The notes under the pieces: generated by a model
Seen by the model: only the letters and a program-made list of their open reading frames with translations
Told to the model about the DNA's origin: nothing
Database searches by the model: none
Program-made: the position numbers and the translations under genes
Part shown: piece by piece, positions 1 to 10,930 of the stretch
Layout: each line of letters begins with the position of its first letter
How positions within the stretch are numbered: position 1 is the first letter of the stretch
DNA from: Psettodes erumei
Taxonomy: Eukaryota > Chordata > Actinopteri > Pleuronectiformes > Psettodidae
Assembly (NCBI GenBank): GCA_016785225.1
Contig: JAFBJZ010000879.1
Coordinates: 303,501-367,500, forward strand
Length of the DNA stretch: 64,000 bases
Reading direction: 5' to 3'

Positions 1-1110
1 AGATGTTTAAAGCGCACCATAGCACAGAAACATCACTGGTAAAAGTTACCAACAATCTCCTCATGGCATCAGACAATGGAGTTATCTCTATTCTCATCCT
101 ATTAGATCTTAGTACTGCTTTTGACACCACTGGCCACAAGATTTTATTACAGTGACTGGAAGATGTCATTGGGATTAAAGAAACTGCTCTAGGCTGGTTT
201 AAGTCTAATTTATTAGATCGGTTCAAGTGTGTTTATGTTAACAAAGATTCCACCATGTACACAAAGGTTAGTCATGGAATTCCACAGGGTTCTGTGCTGG
301 GACTGATACTTTTCACTCTATATGCTTCCTCTAGGTATTATTATCAGAAAGTACCATATAAACTTCCTTTTCTATGCCACTGACACCAAGCTGTATTTAT
401 CTATGAAGCCAGATGAAGCTAATCAGGTAGTCAAACCTCTGGCATGTCTTAAAGACATAAAGGCATGGATGACCCATAATATTTTACTTGAAAAATAAAA
501 CTGATCATATAGTCACTCTGGTTGACATAACCTCAACCTCCAGTTGTGCAATAAGGAAATTCAGTCACCTGTCCTTTGTCTCACATACAAAAAGAGACAT
601 CCTTCTTCAACCGGCGCAATGCTGTGAAAATTAGAAAAATGTTTCAAGAATAATGCTGAAAACTAGTCCATGCATTTGGTACCTCTAGACTGGACTAGTA
701 CAGTTTATTATCATCAGAATGTCTCAGTAACTCAGTAAAAAGTTTCCAGCTGATTTTAAATGCTGCAGCTTTGACAGGAACTAGAAGAAGAGATCACATC
801 ACTCCTGTGTTAGCTGTTCTGCATTTGCCCCCTGTAAAATCCAGAATAGACTGAAGAATCATCCTTCTCACCTACAAAGCTCTTAATGGCCAAGCGAGAG
901 GCAGACACACTCTCCATATTTAAGGTTAGTCTTAAAACCTGGCTCAGGTAAACCCTGAAACATCCCATAGTCATGCTGCTATAGGCCTGGACTCCTGGCC
1001 TGGACACTACTACATCTTAATAAACTTCCCTTTCTTCCCTTTCTGCTCTTGTGTGCATCAGTCTGCAGTTACAAGACCCCTGAGTTACAAGATCTGTACC
1101 TGAAAGCTGC
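1..1110 (+). mobile_element. L2/CR1-like LINE, decayed 3' part
   Basis: Translating the plus strand in pieces gives a reverse-transcriptase fragment. It includes a palm A-box-like LLDLSTAFDT at about 105-135, a fingers/B-box SHGIPQGSVLGLILF at about 270-320, and the region after the catalytic box (YATDTKLYLSMKP) at about 370-415. The C-terminal segment (RDHITPVLAVLHLPPVKSRI) at about 790-850 follows the order usual for fish L2/CR1-group elements. Frames change several times and stops are frequent, so this is a dead copy. The 5' side is cut by the window edge. The tail region around 900-1050 resembles the 3' UTR of such elements. The exact clade cannot be fixed by eye. Confidence 0.8.
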
Positions 1111-2400
1111 TCAGCTATTATTATTATTAGTAGTATTCTATATATTATATAAATCATGACTGGCATTACTGATTGATTTAATACTGTAGCCTATACTCAT
1201 TGCTGGGTGATCCAAAGAAAACAAAAAAGCACAAAGAGATCATTAATGTAGGCTGGAAAATTTGCTGGCATTAGTGCATTGAAAAACAGAATTGGCAAGT
1301 GTATGTTTGATGATTATGATACCAGCAATAACAAAGACAAATAAATTCTGTTTTTGAAAAGAATGTGCCCTCCTGTAATTTATTTATTCTTGTCAAACTA
1401 TAAAATTGGAAAACTGAAGTGTGATTGAGATAGCTGAAGTTGACCCTCTAAGTAAACACTTAAAAATGCTCTCTCTGTTCTTCCCACTTTCTCAGACCTC
1501 TTCCTTGCATATGCAATAAAAATGTTATTTTCCCATCTCTCTTGGTCTCTAAGCACTAAGCTGCACCATCAATGCCAAAATCCTGCACCTGTTCCAGGGA
1601 CACAAGCTGGGATAAACTTTCCCTGCCTACAGCACCTCAAGCTTGCCAGTGGCACTGATCACTGTAGCTATTGTAACATGACAATATCTATATGTTATGC
1701 ACAAAGAGTTAAGATTGTGCCAGGTGTCAGAACATATTTAAATCTGAATGTCAAAATCCTGAAACACTGGATTGCTTGTGAAAAAAAAACACAGTAAACA
1801 CAATACAAACTAATTCTGAGGTGACTGACAAAGACAAATATAAGAAAAGGGTGATATGAGTCACTTTTACAAAGACTCACGTTTATGTTTTACAATTTGC
1901 TGGAGGGATGTGCAGGAAACAGAAGGGCTTTTTCTTGTGTTGCTAAACAGAGAGCTCCACTTTAATAACTTTGTAATGCTTCTTTAAATTGTTTTGCTTG
2001 ACACTTGCTTTTTTGTTGACATCACATTTCAGACACACTTTCCTTTCAAATTTTGGCCTGGCGATTGTCTAAATAAATATTCAGAGGATGCTAAAACATT
2101 TCAACATGTGAGCAAAACTTCTGGTATTAGATACTTTCACATTGATTCATCACAGCAGGAAACACATACTGATTACATTAATGTTATATTCCTTTTAAGT
2201 AGCCTTAATGTAACATCTACATGGACTGTAGCCAGTGTTAACATTGTTAATGCCATCTTTGCTTTTCTGAATGTCAAAGGTCAAAAGATCTGCTGTGCAG
2301 AAGGCCTGTGGGTGTGTATGCATGTGTGTGGAAGAATGCCATGCAGTCTCACAACAGTTTGTGAAATAGTTGTGAAAGTCTGAAGAAGGAGGTTGGGGTG
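1111..2400. other. AT-rich spacer, no gene recognised
   Basis: I see a short (TTA)n run at about 1117-1131 and otherwise unremarkable AT-rich DNA. The open frames here are short, have no recognisable motifs and no convincing splice context. Nothing else can be supported. Confidence 0.6.
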
Positions 2401-2793
2401 GGGTCATATCATGGCATTTCATAAAAACACCAGAAAATATCAATTCTGATCAGTTCTGCTGGTCAAAAAAGGCGAATAGTTAATTTGTCTCAAAAACAAA
2501 GCCGAATGTCAGAGAATAGTGTTTCATCAGCAATGCATAGCGCATTATTCTATAGAAACTCAGAAAAAGGGTCATATCACTGCATTTCATAAAATGCCAG
2601 AAAATGTCAATGGACTCTGGTGGTGGAAAAAGGCAAAAAAATCAAAATAGTTAATTTGCCTCAAAAACGCAGCCGAACATCAGAGAATAGTGTTTCATCA
2701 ACAATGTAGAGCATATTATGCTATAGAAACTCAAAAAAAAGGGTCATATCATGGCATTTCGTAAAAACGCCAGAAAATGTCAGTTGACTCTGG
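2401..2793. repeat. Minisatellite, three tandem copies of ~170 bp
   Basis: The phrase GGGTCATATCATGGCATTTC or a close variant begins at 2401, 2569 and 2741, giving periods of 168 and 172 bp. Each unit also contains a shared stretch ending in CAGAGAATAGTGTTTCATCA. The third copy is truncated at about 2793. Copies differ by point changes and small indels. Confidence 0.85.
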
Positions 2794-4918
2794 CATGTCA
2801 TTAAATTTTGACTCATGAACTGCTGTGACATTAAATTGCGAAATGACGTACAGTATTTTAAAGAATGATGCCAAAGAGGCAAATTCATGTCCATGTATGT
2901 GGCATTAAAAGAGTAATTTTAGTGACTGAAAACAAATAAACCTGATGCCAGGTGTGTGTATAACCCATATTAACTCATATTACCAATGAATTCCTTCCTT
3001 TTAAGTGTCTCAGTAAAGCCTGTCAGCTCTCATGCTCAGTATGAAAGCCCTAGCCCTGGTTCAGTGAAATGGGATGGTGTCATTATTATTGTTGTTAGTA
3101 ACACCTATGCCTCATGACACCTGTAAACATCTGTTTTGAGCATCTAAAATTCTCTGCTGGAAAGTTGATTAATCCATTTTAAGTCACCTGGCTAATTTAA
3201 CTGCTTACAATTTTTTTTTACATTCTTTAGAGAGTTATCTTTCATAACCCTAAATAAATTATACAGGTGGATGGTTTGCATATGCACAGCTACACAACCC
3301 AGAACTCTGACACCACGGACTGCGGTCGGTTCCTTTGTGTGCTCACATTTAGTACAATTATTTGGTTTGAGAAGTTGAGCATATCCTGTGTTATGTGTTG
3401 GTTAAATAATTGCAGCACAAAATTGCATTTAACTTTTTTAGCCTTATATTAACATTATTATGTTACAGTCTCCATAGGAAGATTGGAGAACCTCATTCCA
3501 AAGATATTTCCTTTAATAGTAAATACATGGCATGGAATTGAAAAGTATCATCACCTGGGTAGGTGCTCTGTTGAAATGGGAATTAGAAAAGAGTGAATTT
3601 AGCAGTCAAATGTATATTCATGTCATTTTAGGAGACTGGATTTTCTACTATTCAAACCTTTTCTACTATTCAAACCTTAAAAGTAATAAACAGAAGAGGT
3701 TAACTTCTGAGTTCAGAAGTCACTCTGATGTTGTATTGGAGCACTGAGCAGTTGGATGTCTGTGTGCATGAGCACTCTATATATGTATGTTTGTGTGCAT
3801 GCTGTACATATATGCACACAGAAACACACACACACACACACATACACATATGTATGTTGTTATGACTGGTGGGAAACCCAAAAGGCAAAGCACAGGCAGG
3901 AAGCTGTTTGGACAAGGTAATTTGTTTAGAAAATAACTTGCAAGAAGGACTGGTTTAGAAGGAGGTAACTGAGTAGAATGAAGATCTGGGCAGGGGTTCC
4001 AAGGATTCGGCAGAGGGAAGTCTCCAGAGAGAGTTCAGTCCAGAGGCGAGGATAGGTTCCAGAACCAGGTAACTGGAGTTGGGTGGTAAGTCAGGAGTCT
4101 GGTCAGGAACATTTGTAATATGAATATTAATAATTATTAATATAATTATTGGTGATATGTCTATACCAATCTAGCCTATACCAGTGCAGAACGAAGATAT
4201 CAAATCCAAAATAAATTCAAACAAAGACAAAATAAGGAAGGTGTACGGTGGTAGGATAAAAAGTGTGGATGCAGTGAATACAAAGGGAAAGAGAAAATGA
4301 AAGTAGAGGACAGAGAGAGAAATAGGGAGAAACCAGTGTGACAAAAAGTATACATGAAAAAATAGACAAGAGGATATGAGAGAGAGGGAGGAGGTTATGG
4401 AAAGAAGAAAGACAAAGGAAAGAAGGCTTCCAGAAAGAGCAGGAGCAGTACTTGAGGAGAACAGGCTAGATGTGAGACAGGATGAGAGGACAGAGATCAG
4501 AGATTAGAGAGCTGATGACAACCAGATAACAGGACACATGAGGTTAAGTACTGCCTTCTGAAGAATGAATTTGGTTCAAATCTAACCATAATTATTCTAA
4601 AACAAAATGTGGTGGAATTCTGTTGCTATATTAGATGAAGTAGGAGGTGGATCATAGGTCATAACACAGGTCATAGCATCCAAAAGGCAACAACAATAAT
4701 TTGGATTTGGATTCAATGCCTTTTGCATGAAACAGGAGGAGAAATAAACCCATCTGTAGTGTTCTGTTGCAATGTGTAGCAACTCTGGTTAAACACCAAG
4801 CTAAACCTTTGTCAATGAACACAGGAGTCCAGAAAGAGTTGACTTTTTTACTCTCTGAATCTTCACTTGACAAGCGGTGAAAAGGCGTTGCCTGAACAAT
4901 GCTTCCAAAAGGATGGCT
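2794..4918. other. Spacer with microsatellites and a purine-rich tract
   Basis: No gene is recognised. A (CA)n run lies at about 3824-3842. From about 4250 to 4540 the plus strand is strongly purine-rich (GA-rich blocks), a marked strand asymmetry. About 3850-4110 has the look of a dispersed teleost repeat, but I cannot name it. Confidence 0.5.
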
Positions 4919-4926
4919 GTGGATAA

Positions 4927-5656
4927 TAGTGATGTGTCGTTCGCGAACGTAACGGCTCTATGAGCCGGCTCTTTGAAGTGAACGACGGGAGCTGGCTCCC
5001 CACCAATCAGGAGCCGGCTCCCTTCGAGACGCTTTTTTCTCTCTCTCTCGCTTTTTTCTCTTGAAGGCGCACGTGATTGGTCAATTTGCGTGGCGTCGTC
5101 TCTGTGTCTGCGCTGCTTAGTGCGCTGAGCAGAGGGGGAGGGGCGGCAGCCTGGTACACACGCACAGCAGCAGCACAGTGAGCACAGGGACGGGTCAAGA
5201 GAGGAGAGAGAATGCAATACGGAGGACAAAAAGAAAGAAAGTAAGTAAAAAAGAAATGAGTCGAAGCAGGAAAAGGAGCCAAATTTGGACTCATTTTAAT
5301 TATATTGATGGCTCCAAAGCAGAGTGCATTGTCTGCAAGACCAAAATTTCATATAGAGCCAGCTCAACCAACAACCTCCACAGGCACCTGAGAACTGTCC
5401 ACCCAACTGTTCCACTGGAGAAGCGACCAGTTGAACCTGGTATTAAATTAGTTAAAAGTTCACTGTAGAGTGAAAAAATAAAGGCTATTATAATATAGTA
5501 GTATAGTAATTTTTTTAAATTATTAATTATCAATTAATTTTGTACATGTTACATTATTATTGGTAATATATCGATTAAAGCAACAAAAAAATCTGAAGAG
5601 CCGTTTGGGAGCCGAAAGAGCCGGTTCTCTAAAAAGAGCCGGAATTCCCATCACTA
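4927..5656 (+). mobile_element. Short hAT element with complete ends and 8-bp target duplication
   Basis: The 730-bp unit begins TAGTGATG and ends CATCACTA. It is flanked on both sides by the same 8-bp direct repeat GTGGATAA (4919-4926 and 5657-5664), the duplication size hAT transposases make. GAGCCGGCTCT-like palindromic stretches lie inside both ends. The interior has no transposase catalytic domain and keeps only a BED zinc-finger reading frame. It is therefore a non-autonomous, internally deleted derivative. The exact duplication suggests a fairly recent insertion. Confidence 0.93.
5256..5468 (+). CDS. BED-type zinc-finger protein of a hAT element
   Basis: A 70-residue frame starts at ATG 5256; an upstream in-frame ATG at 5178 would add 26 mostly basic residues. 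It reads as a BED finger: the aromatic segment SQIWTHF, then C-x2-C (CIVC), then NNLHRHLRTVH supplying the histidine ligands. BED fingers bind DNA at the N-terminus of many hAT transposases. Here the frame stops soon after the finger, so no RNase-H-like catalytic core follows. The frame is open and every zinc ligand is present. The ~40 codons upstream are rich in Lys/Arg, and a GTAAGT-like donor sits at about 5241. If expressed, it could bind element ends without catalysing transposition; that is inference. Confidence 0.75.
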   Translation: MSRSRKRSQIWTHFNYIDGSKAECIVCKTKISYRASSTNNLHRHLRTVHPTVPLEKRPVEPGIKLVKSSL

Positions 5657-5664
5657 GTGGATAA

Positions 5665-6336
5665 GCCTCAAAGCATTAACAGCATGTCATTTTTCCCCCT
5701 CAGGGAAACCAGGAAGTAAACAGGAAATAATCCACCAGGAAGTGATGTCGCGAGCAACTCAACCTTCAAAATAAAGTCTTCTCAATCAGTTTTACTTTTC
5801 CACTGCTATCCACAACCTGAACACACACACAAATGAACCAGTACAAAGCAAACAACAAAGATAAGTGACACAAATGCTGTAGAGGCAACACACCATCTTA
5901 GATATTCATTTTCAGAAAATTTTGTTCATTGAGATAGAAATCTGCTTTTATGAATCAAGGAAAAAATCTGTTGTATGTGACTGTATTTAAAGAATGCTGA
6001 AAAAAGAAATTAATATATAAATAAAATGAAGAGCACAAAACTGAAAGTTAGCTGAAAAAAATTTATTCCAACAGGTTAACAGGTAATATAACAGGTCAAT
6101 GAAAATATTGTATGGCAACTCTTTCAGGAAATGTCATTGTGCTGCAGAATGTGTTTTTTTTCCAAATGCATGCTTAAAATGATTGTATATATGGTGCACA
6201 CACTTGAATGTTATTACTAAGCACTAACATGAATAGTGGGTTTGCACCTCTTGGGAACTGGCAACTGACACGTTCACAAGTTTAATGAATCTCTATTTCA
6301 GAGGAAAGTGGGACTTGCATGCTTAAAATGCCTTAA
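5665..6336. other. Spacer, no gene recognised
   Basis: AT-rich DNA between the hAT element and the piggyBac-type MITE. I see no coding or repeat signature I can support. Confidence 0.5.
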
Positions 6337-6644
6337 CCCCTTAACGCCTATTGTCGCGATTTAGCAACAAACCACTTCAGCCAAAAATAGCGTCTGTATT
6401 TGTATTGATTTGTTACATTAATAAAAGAATCTTCTAATCTGAGATGGGAACAGGTATTTTTTTTTACCTTTATTGCCTGTTGTCGCTAATTTGCATCATA
6501 GATAATAGATAATAATAGATTTATATATATTTTATGTGTATACCGAAATTAACACTCCCAACTTAATTTAGCATCTACTTGAAAGCAAAAACACACACCA
6601 AAATTGTTTTTTGATAACTGGAAATAAATTCAGGAGTTAAGGGG
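6337..6644. mobile_element. piggyBac-type MITE (TTAA-flanked)
   Basis: The 308-bp unit begins CCCCTTAACGCC and ends GGAGTTAAGGGG, inverted repeats of about 12 bp with one mismatch. It is flanked exactly by TTAA at 6333-6336 and 6645-6648. TTAA duplication with CCC-starting ends is the hallmark of the piggyBac superfamily. Two related internal motifs (TATTGTCGCGATTTAGCA and TGTTGTCGCTAATTTGCA) lie just inside the left end and near 6478. There is no coding capacity, so it is non-autonomous. Confidence 0.85.
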
Positions 6645-6865
6645 TTAAGATATAAATATCCATTAACACCAATGCACCACAACAGGCAAACAACAACAAA
6701 CAAATGACAGACACAACAAAAGGTCATGGTCATGGTCTAGCTACCCCATTAATATTTACAGCAAAGCTTTATTTTCAGAGACCTTGTGTACTTTGGGCAT
6801 TCAGAGCCAAGCTCAAAAAAGAAAGTGTGAATGGCTTCAGAGGAATACTTCATCTCCTTTGGATA

Positions 6866-6911
6866 ATAGATAGATAGATAGATTACTTTATTCATCCCTG
6901 AAGGGAAATTA
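6866..6911 (-). mobile_element. 3' tail of a LINE with (GATA)n
   Basis: Read on the minus strand this is the common fish LINE tail: AATTTCCCTTCAGGGATGAA, then TAAAG, then a short (CTAT)n repeat. The remainder of the element is not recognisable to the right. Confidence 0.6.
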
Positions 6912-7504
6912 TGTGCATGGCATACAGAAAACCAGAGAGGTATGCAAAGGCAGTACAGTGGTCTGGTAGGATCACGCAGCACAATGGCCCCTTCCAACAC
7001 AACAGCCAGTCTTGCACATTCAGTGGTGTGGCAGCTTAATTTTCTTCAAGGACAGTGAGGATGGCAACACACACACACCTCTCTCTTGACAGACTCTTTC
7101 TTCAGGGTCAATGTCCTGAAAAAAAGTGCCAGATGCATGATTTAGTGTTGAGGACCTGAATGACCAAAATTTATACTGATTTCAACCTTAACTTTGAATT
7201 ATGTTACTGACTCTTGTCATTCAGCTTATGTAAGTTTTAAAAAGAAATGTTAAACTTGAGGCACATTAGCACCATTAATATCAATAATGATATGTGTAAT
7301 AGTGTAATGAAAACTAACAAACAGCAACAATAGCAGCCATATATATGTATATATATGTGTGTGTATACACACACACACACACACACATATATATCTCCAC
7401 ACACACCTTTTGAAAGGTTTATTAAAAACTACACCGACCATATTTCAGTGTTCAGATAAATTTATTTGGGGAAATGCTGTAATATATCATTAAACTATGT
7501 TTTC
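6912..7504. other. Spacer with compound (TA)/(TG)/(CA) microsatellite
   Basis: About 7338-7395 is a compound dinucleotide repeat in which TATATG, TGTGTG, TATA and (CA)n follow each other, making it partly self-complementary. No gene is recognised. Confidence 0.6.
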
Positions 7505-7543
7505 AATTGTTGTACTCAAACTTTTTATTTGAGTACAACAATT
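7505..7543. other. Perfect 16-bp-arm palindrome
   Basis: Left arm 7505-7520 and right arm 7528-7543 are perfect reverse complements (AATTGTTGTACTCAAA and its complement) around a 7-nt loop. It sits directly at the 3' boundary of the minus-strand L1, so it may be an insertion-junction foldback rather than a host signal. Confidence 0.8.
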
Positions 7544-8271
7544 TTAAAGTTTTTATTGATCTTGAGGTTTGGTACATGGCAAACTTAACATATTACTCCA
7601 CACAGGAACAGGTAGTATACAGTAAAGCAAAGTAAGTGTGGTGAGAGACAACATATTTTTCACAGCAGTATCAGATAATATGCAGACATATCTACAAGCA
7701 CCCAAACATCCATCCCTCCCTCCCTTCCCCCGTCATCACTTAACCTATTAAGCATACATTCACAGGATGCTATTTCAGTCATTGGACAGACTCATTCTTT
7801 CACCTGTGGAACTTCCGGTGCCTTCCAGTGTCTTAAAATGATTTGACAAGCTGTCATCGTACCCACTGAAGTTACTGAAATTAGAAAAGTCACATTTGCT
7901 TGCATTGGGTATCTGAGATTTATCCCCCAGTAAACATAGCTCTGGATTCAAGGAGTTTTTTCATCCGAACCAATTACTGTAAACACAACCCCACATACAG
8001 TTAAGGAAAGTTCTGGCTTCTTTTTTACATTTCCAACACAAAGTGTCACCCAAAAGTTTCGTTGTATATAGTCGAGATGGTGTATAATAGTATCTATGCA
8101 AGACATTATATTGTGTGAGTTTACCTCTTGCCTTGTCACATATTTTCCACAATTAGCTGCAATTATTGCCCATCTGTCATCTTCTATCCCTCCACCGAGG
8201 TCCCTCTGCCAAATCATCTTTAGCTGGTTGGAGTCATTACTGAGAGAATTAAAGTCAAATTTTGAGGCTTT

Positions 8272-9263
8272 TCATTTATCAGGTGGAAGTTTCATGTAGT
8301 CTATCACCCTATTATTAGCAATATTGGACAGCCTCGAGCTGATGCAACTCCTAATTTGCATAAATTTCCAAAAATGATCTTTCCCCACTAAATTAAATTT
8401 CTGCAACATCTTATCATATGACATAAATACATCTTCGAAAAGATCGCTAATGATGTTCAAACCTTTTGATTGCCACTGTTTCCAATAAACAGATTTCCTT
8501 CCAACACAGACATCAGGATTATACCACAATGATGAGTATCTTTGTATGTTTGTAACTTTAAACATTTTATGCACTCTGACCCAGACATCCCTTGAGTGTA
8601 GAAGAATTGGATTCATAGTACTAGACCTTTTTTGTGACAGCACCTCCATAGGTTGGAAAGGCAAACATATCTCCTTCTCTACCTCAATCCAAGCTGCTTT
8701 GTCCTCAGAAGCTTGCCAGTGTCTTGCTGTTTTGGCCATCTCAAAAGCTAAATAATACAACCTAAAATCTGGACGGCCCAGCCCTCCCTTCTCTTTATGT
8801 GCACATAATTTTCTCAACTTTATTCGTGGTCTTTTCCTGCCCATAGAAAGTGTTTTATTATATCATTCAATTGTCTAAAAGTGCTACATGCTATCGTAAT
8901 TGGTAACATCATTGCAGCATAGCTAAACTGTGGGGCAACTATCATTTTTATAAGAGTAATTTTTCCCCACAACATAAGTTTTAATTTACCCCACTTATCA
9001 AGGTTTGTTTTTATCTTTTGAAGCAAGGGTTTAAAGTTTAGTGTCAGTATTTCTCCCATATCCTCAGAGAGTTAATTAGAGATTAGAGATAAGAGATTAA
9101 ATTTCTCCACCAGAAACGAAACACATGACCTGGAGAGAGGGATTGTCTCCGATTTGCTCCAGTTGATGGAGTAGCCCGAAAGTTTTGAAAAGGTCCATGT
9201 TGTGTCCATCAGATGTGGCAGAGAAGACAAGGGCTCAGATACTATTGCTAGGACATCATCAGC

Positions 9264-9326
<63 letters not shown>

Positions 9327-10620
9327 TAACGTATGTTCAGTCTCTCCTCCCCTTACTCCTTTAATTCCAGGGTGTGCCCAGACACTGCTAGAACCTCCAA
9401 GAAGATGACAAACAATAATGGGCTCAATGAACATCCCTGCTGAGTTCCTCAGGTCAGATTAAAGAAAGGGGAGATTATACCATTTGACATTACAGCTGCC
9501 TTCTTTATATAACATTTTTATCCATTTAATGAAATTGTAGTTGAAGCCGAAATGGGATAGGGTAGAGAGCAGAAACTGCCACTCCACCCTATCAAAAGGC
9601 CTTCTCTGCATCTTGACTGATGGCAGTAATAGGAAAAGTTTGGGATTGACTCAACCACATGCAGATGCAACAAAAGTCCAACATTGGCAGTCAAAGTTCT
9701 ATTTTTCATTAAACCAACCTGATTCGGGTGAATGATACTTGGTAGTACCACTTGTAAATGTGTTGCTAAGATAATTAAGAATCTTACAATAAAGATTAGG
9801 CAGACTTATAGGTCTGAAGTTGGAGGGATCTGCTGCATCTTTGTCTGGTTTTGAAATTAGTATTACAGCTTCATTAAAAGTTGGAGCGACACAACCCTTA
9901 TCAAACATCTGCTGATATACCCTCTGTAATACTGGCATGACTATATCTGCAAAGGCTTTATAATGTTCCACTGGGAGTCCGTCATATCCTGGTGACTTCC
10001 CATTTTTCATTGAAAGATGGTCTTCCGTATTTCAGCTTCGGTTATGAAGTATTCTAGTCCGGCTGCCTCCTGTGGTTGAAGCTTGGGTTCTTCTATATTA
10101 AGGAAAAACTGCTCTATACCCTCTTGTGAGGTGTTGGGAGCTGTGGAAGATGTATACAGCTTTTCATAATATTGTTGGAATATCCTATTTATATCATCAG
10201 CGGCAAAGAATTGTTTATCCCCCTGTTTTATAACTGGCATGGCATTAGCACATATTTTCTCTAGTTTCTCCATTTTTTCTCCCCCTTCATAAAAGCCTGT
10301 TTGTAATCTGTAAAGTGTAAAGTGCGTATTCCGCTTTTTTTTAAAATCATATTTCTCATGTAAAGAGTATTTAAGCTTGCAGACTTCCTGAAATTTCATA
10401 TCAGTGAAATGTTTCAACAGGTCTAGTTCTTTGCATTTTATTACCGTTTCCAAGTCTGTGATCCTGCTAAGATTCTCTCTCGTTTTATTATTATTATTGT
10501 CTTACTATGAATTTCCCTCATATACACCTTTGAGGCCTCCCATACAGTAGCTATTTCTTCAGTGATGACAATGTTGATATCAAAAAAGACTCTTAAAAAT
10601 TCTGCTATTGTCTGCCTAAA
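8272..10620 (-). pseudogene. L1 ORF2 reverse transcriptase remnant
   Basis: Segments in order on the minus strand are: linker (SDSTFRQTIAEFL, TVWEASKVYMR), about 10500-10640; pre-RT region, 10007-10453; fingers and palm with KNGKSPGYDGLPVEHYK and PSNFRPISLPNLYCKILNY, 9699-10010; catalytic YADD at about 9257-9268; post-palm region (INWSKSETIPLS) near 9120-9190; C-terminal region, 8272-9059 (KWGKLKLMLWGKITLIKM, LRKLCAHKEKGGLGRPDFRLYYLA). The frame shifts at least four times. An (AAT)n expansion lies immediately before the YADD codons. This would be the RT that copies L1 RNA at a nicked target; it cannot be functional here. Confidence 0.88.
9268..9323. repeat. (AAT)n microsatellite inside the RT catalytic region
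   Basis: About 18 AAT triplets lie directly upstream (in L1 sense) of the codons for the YADD catalytic motif. They read as a run of Leu on the minus strand and as poly-Asn on the plus strand. Triplet length keeps the frame open. Confidence 0.9.
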
Positions 10621-10659
10621 AGTTGAGTCTGACAGTAATCCGACATTTAGTCTCCATCA

Positions 10660-10902
10660 ACCTCTCCTTTCACTGACCTGCACAGGAGCCTATTCAGCCT
10701 CGGGGGCTGATCTGTTAGGCATTGGTGTTGGTTGCCTGTGCACCCTCTCAATCTCACACTCTCCGCCAATGTCCACGAGTGCGAGTCCCTCCGCAAGAAA
10801 CTTTCGAACACAGTCAGACAACGTCCCATTAGTACCAAAGGTCTCCTTCAGTCCCACCAACCTCACATTATTTTGCCTGCTTTGGTTTTCAAGGTTACGC
10901 AT
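10660..10902 (-). pseudogene. L1 ORF1 remnant (RRM-like region)
   Basis: The minus strand reads LENQSRQNNVRLVGLKE followed by a region with FLAEGLALVDIGGECEIERVHR, the pattern of the RNA-binding central and C-terminal part of L1 ORF1 proteins. The C-terminal end is frameshifted and then fuses to ORF2 linker sequence. ORF1 protein normally coats L1 RNA. This copy is a fragment without the N-terminal coiled coil. Confidence 0.75.
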
Positions 10903-10930
10903 TTTTTCAAGGGTTGTGCCATTTTAAAAA

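Larger units (their letters stand above)
7545..10930 (-). mobile_element. L1-type LINE, internally deleted, minus strand
   Basis: Reading right to left I find an ORF1 fragment, then ORF2 from the post-endonuclease linker through RT to the C-terminal region. A 3' UTR ends near 7545 with an AATAAAAACTTTAAA-like terminus. The APE endonuclease that should start ORF2 is missing: ORF1-like sequence runs straight into the linker near 10665. Frameshifts and stops are scattered through it. The RT sequence style (SNFRPISLPN, YADDVL, FRQLNDIIKHFLWAG) fits fish L1/Tx1-group elements. Confidence 0.88.

Noticed and set aside
9202..9408. Plus-strand frame with a poly-Asn tract
   Set aside because: It is the antisense of the L1 RT with an (AAT)n microsatellite.
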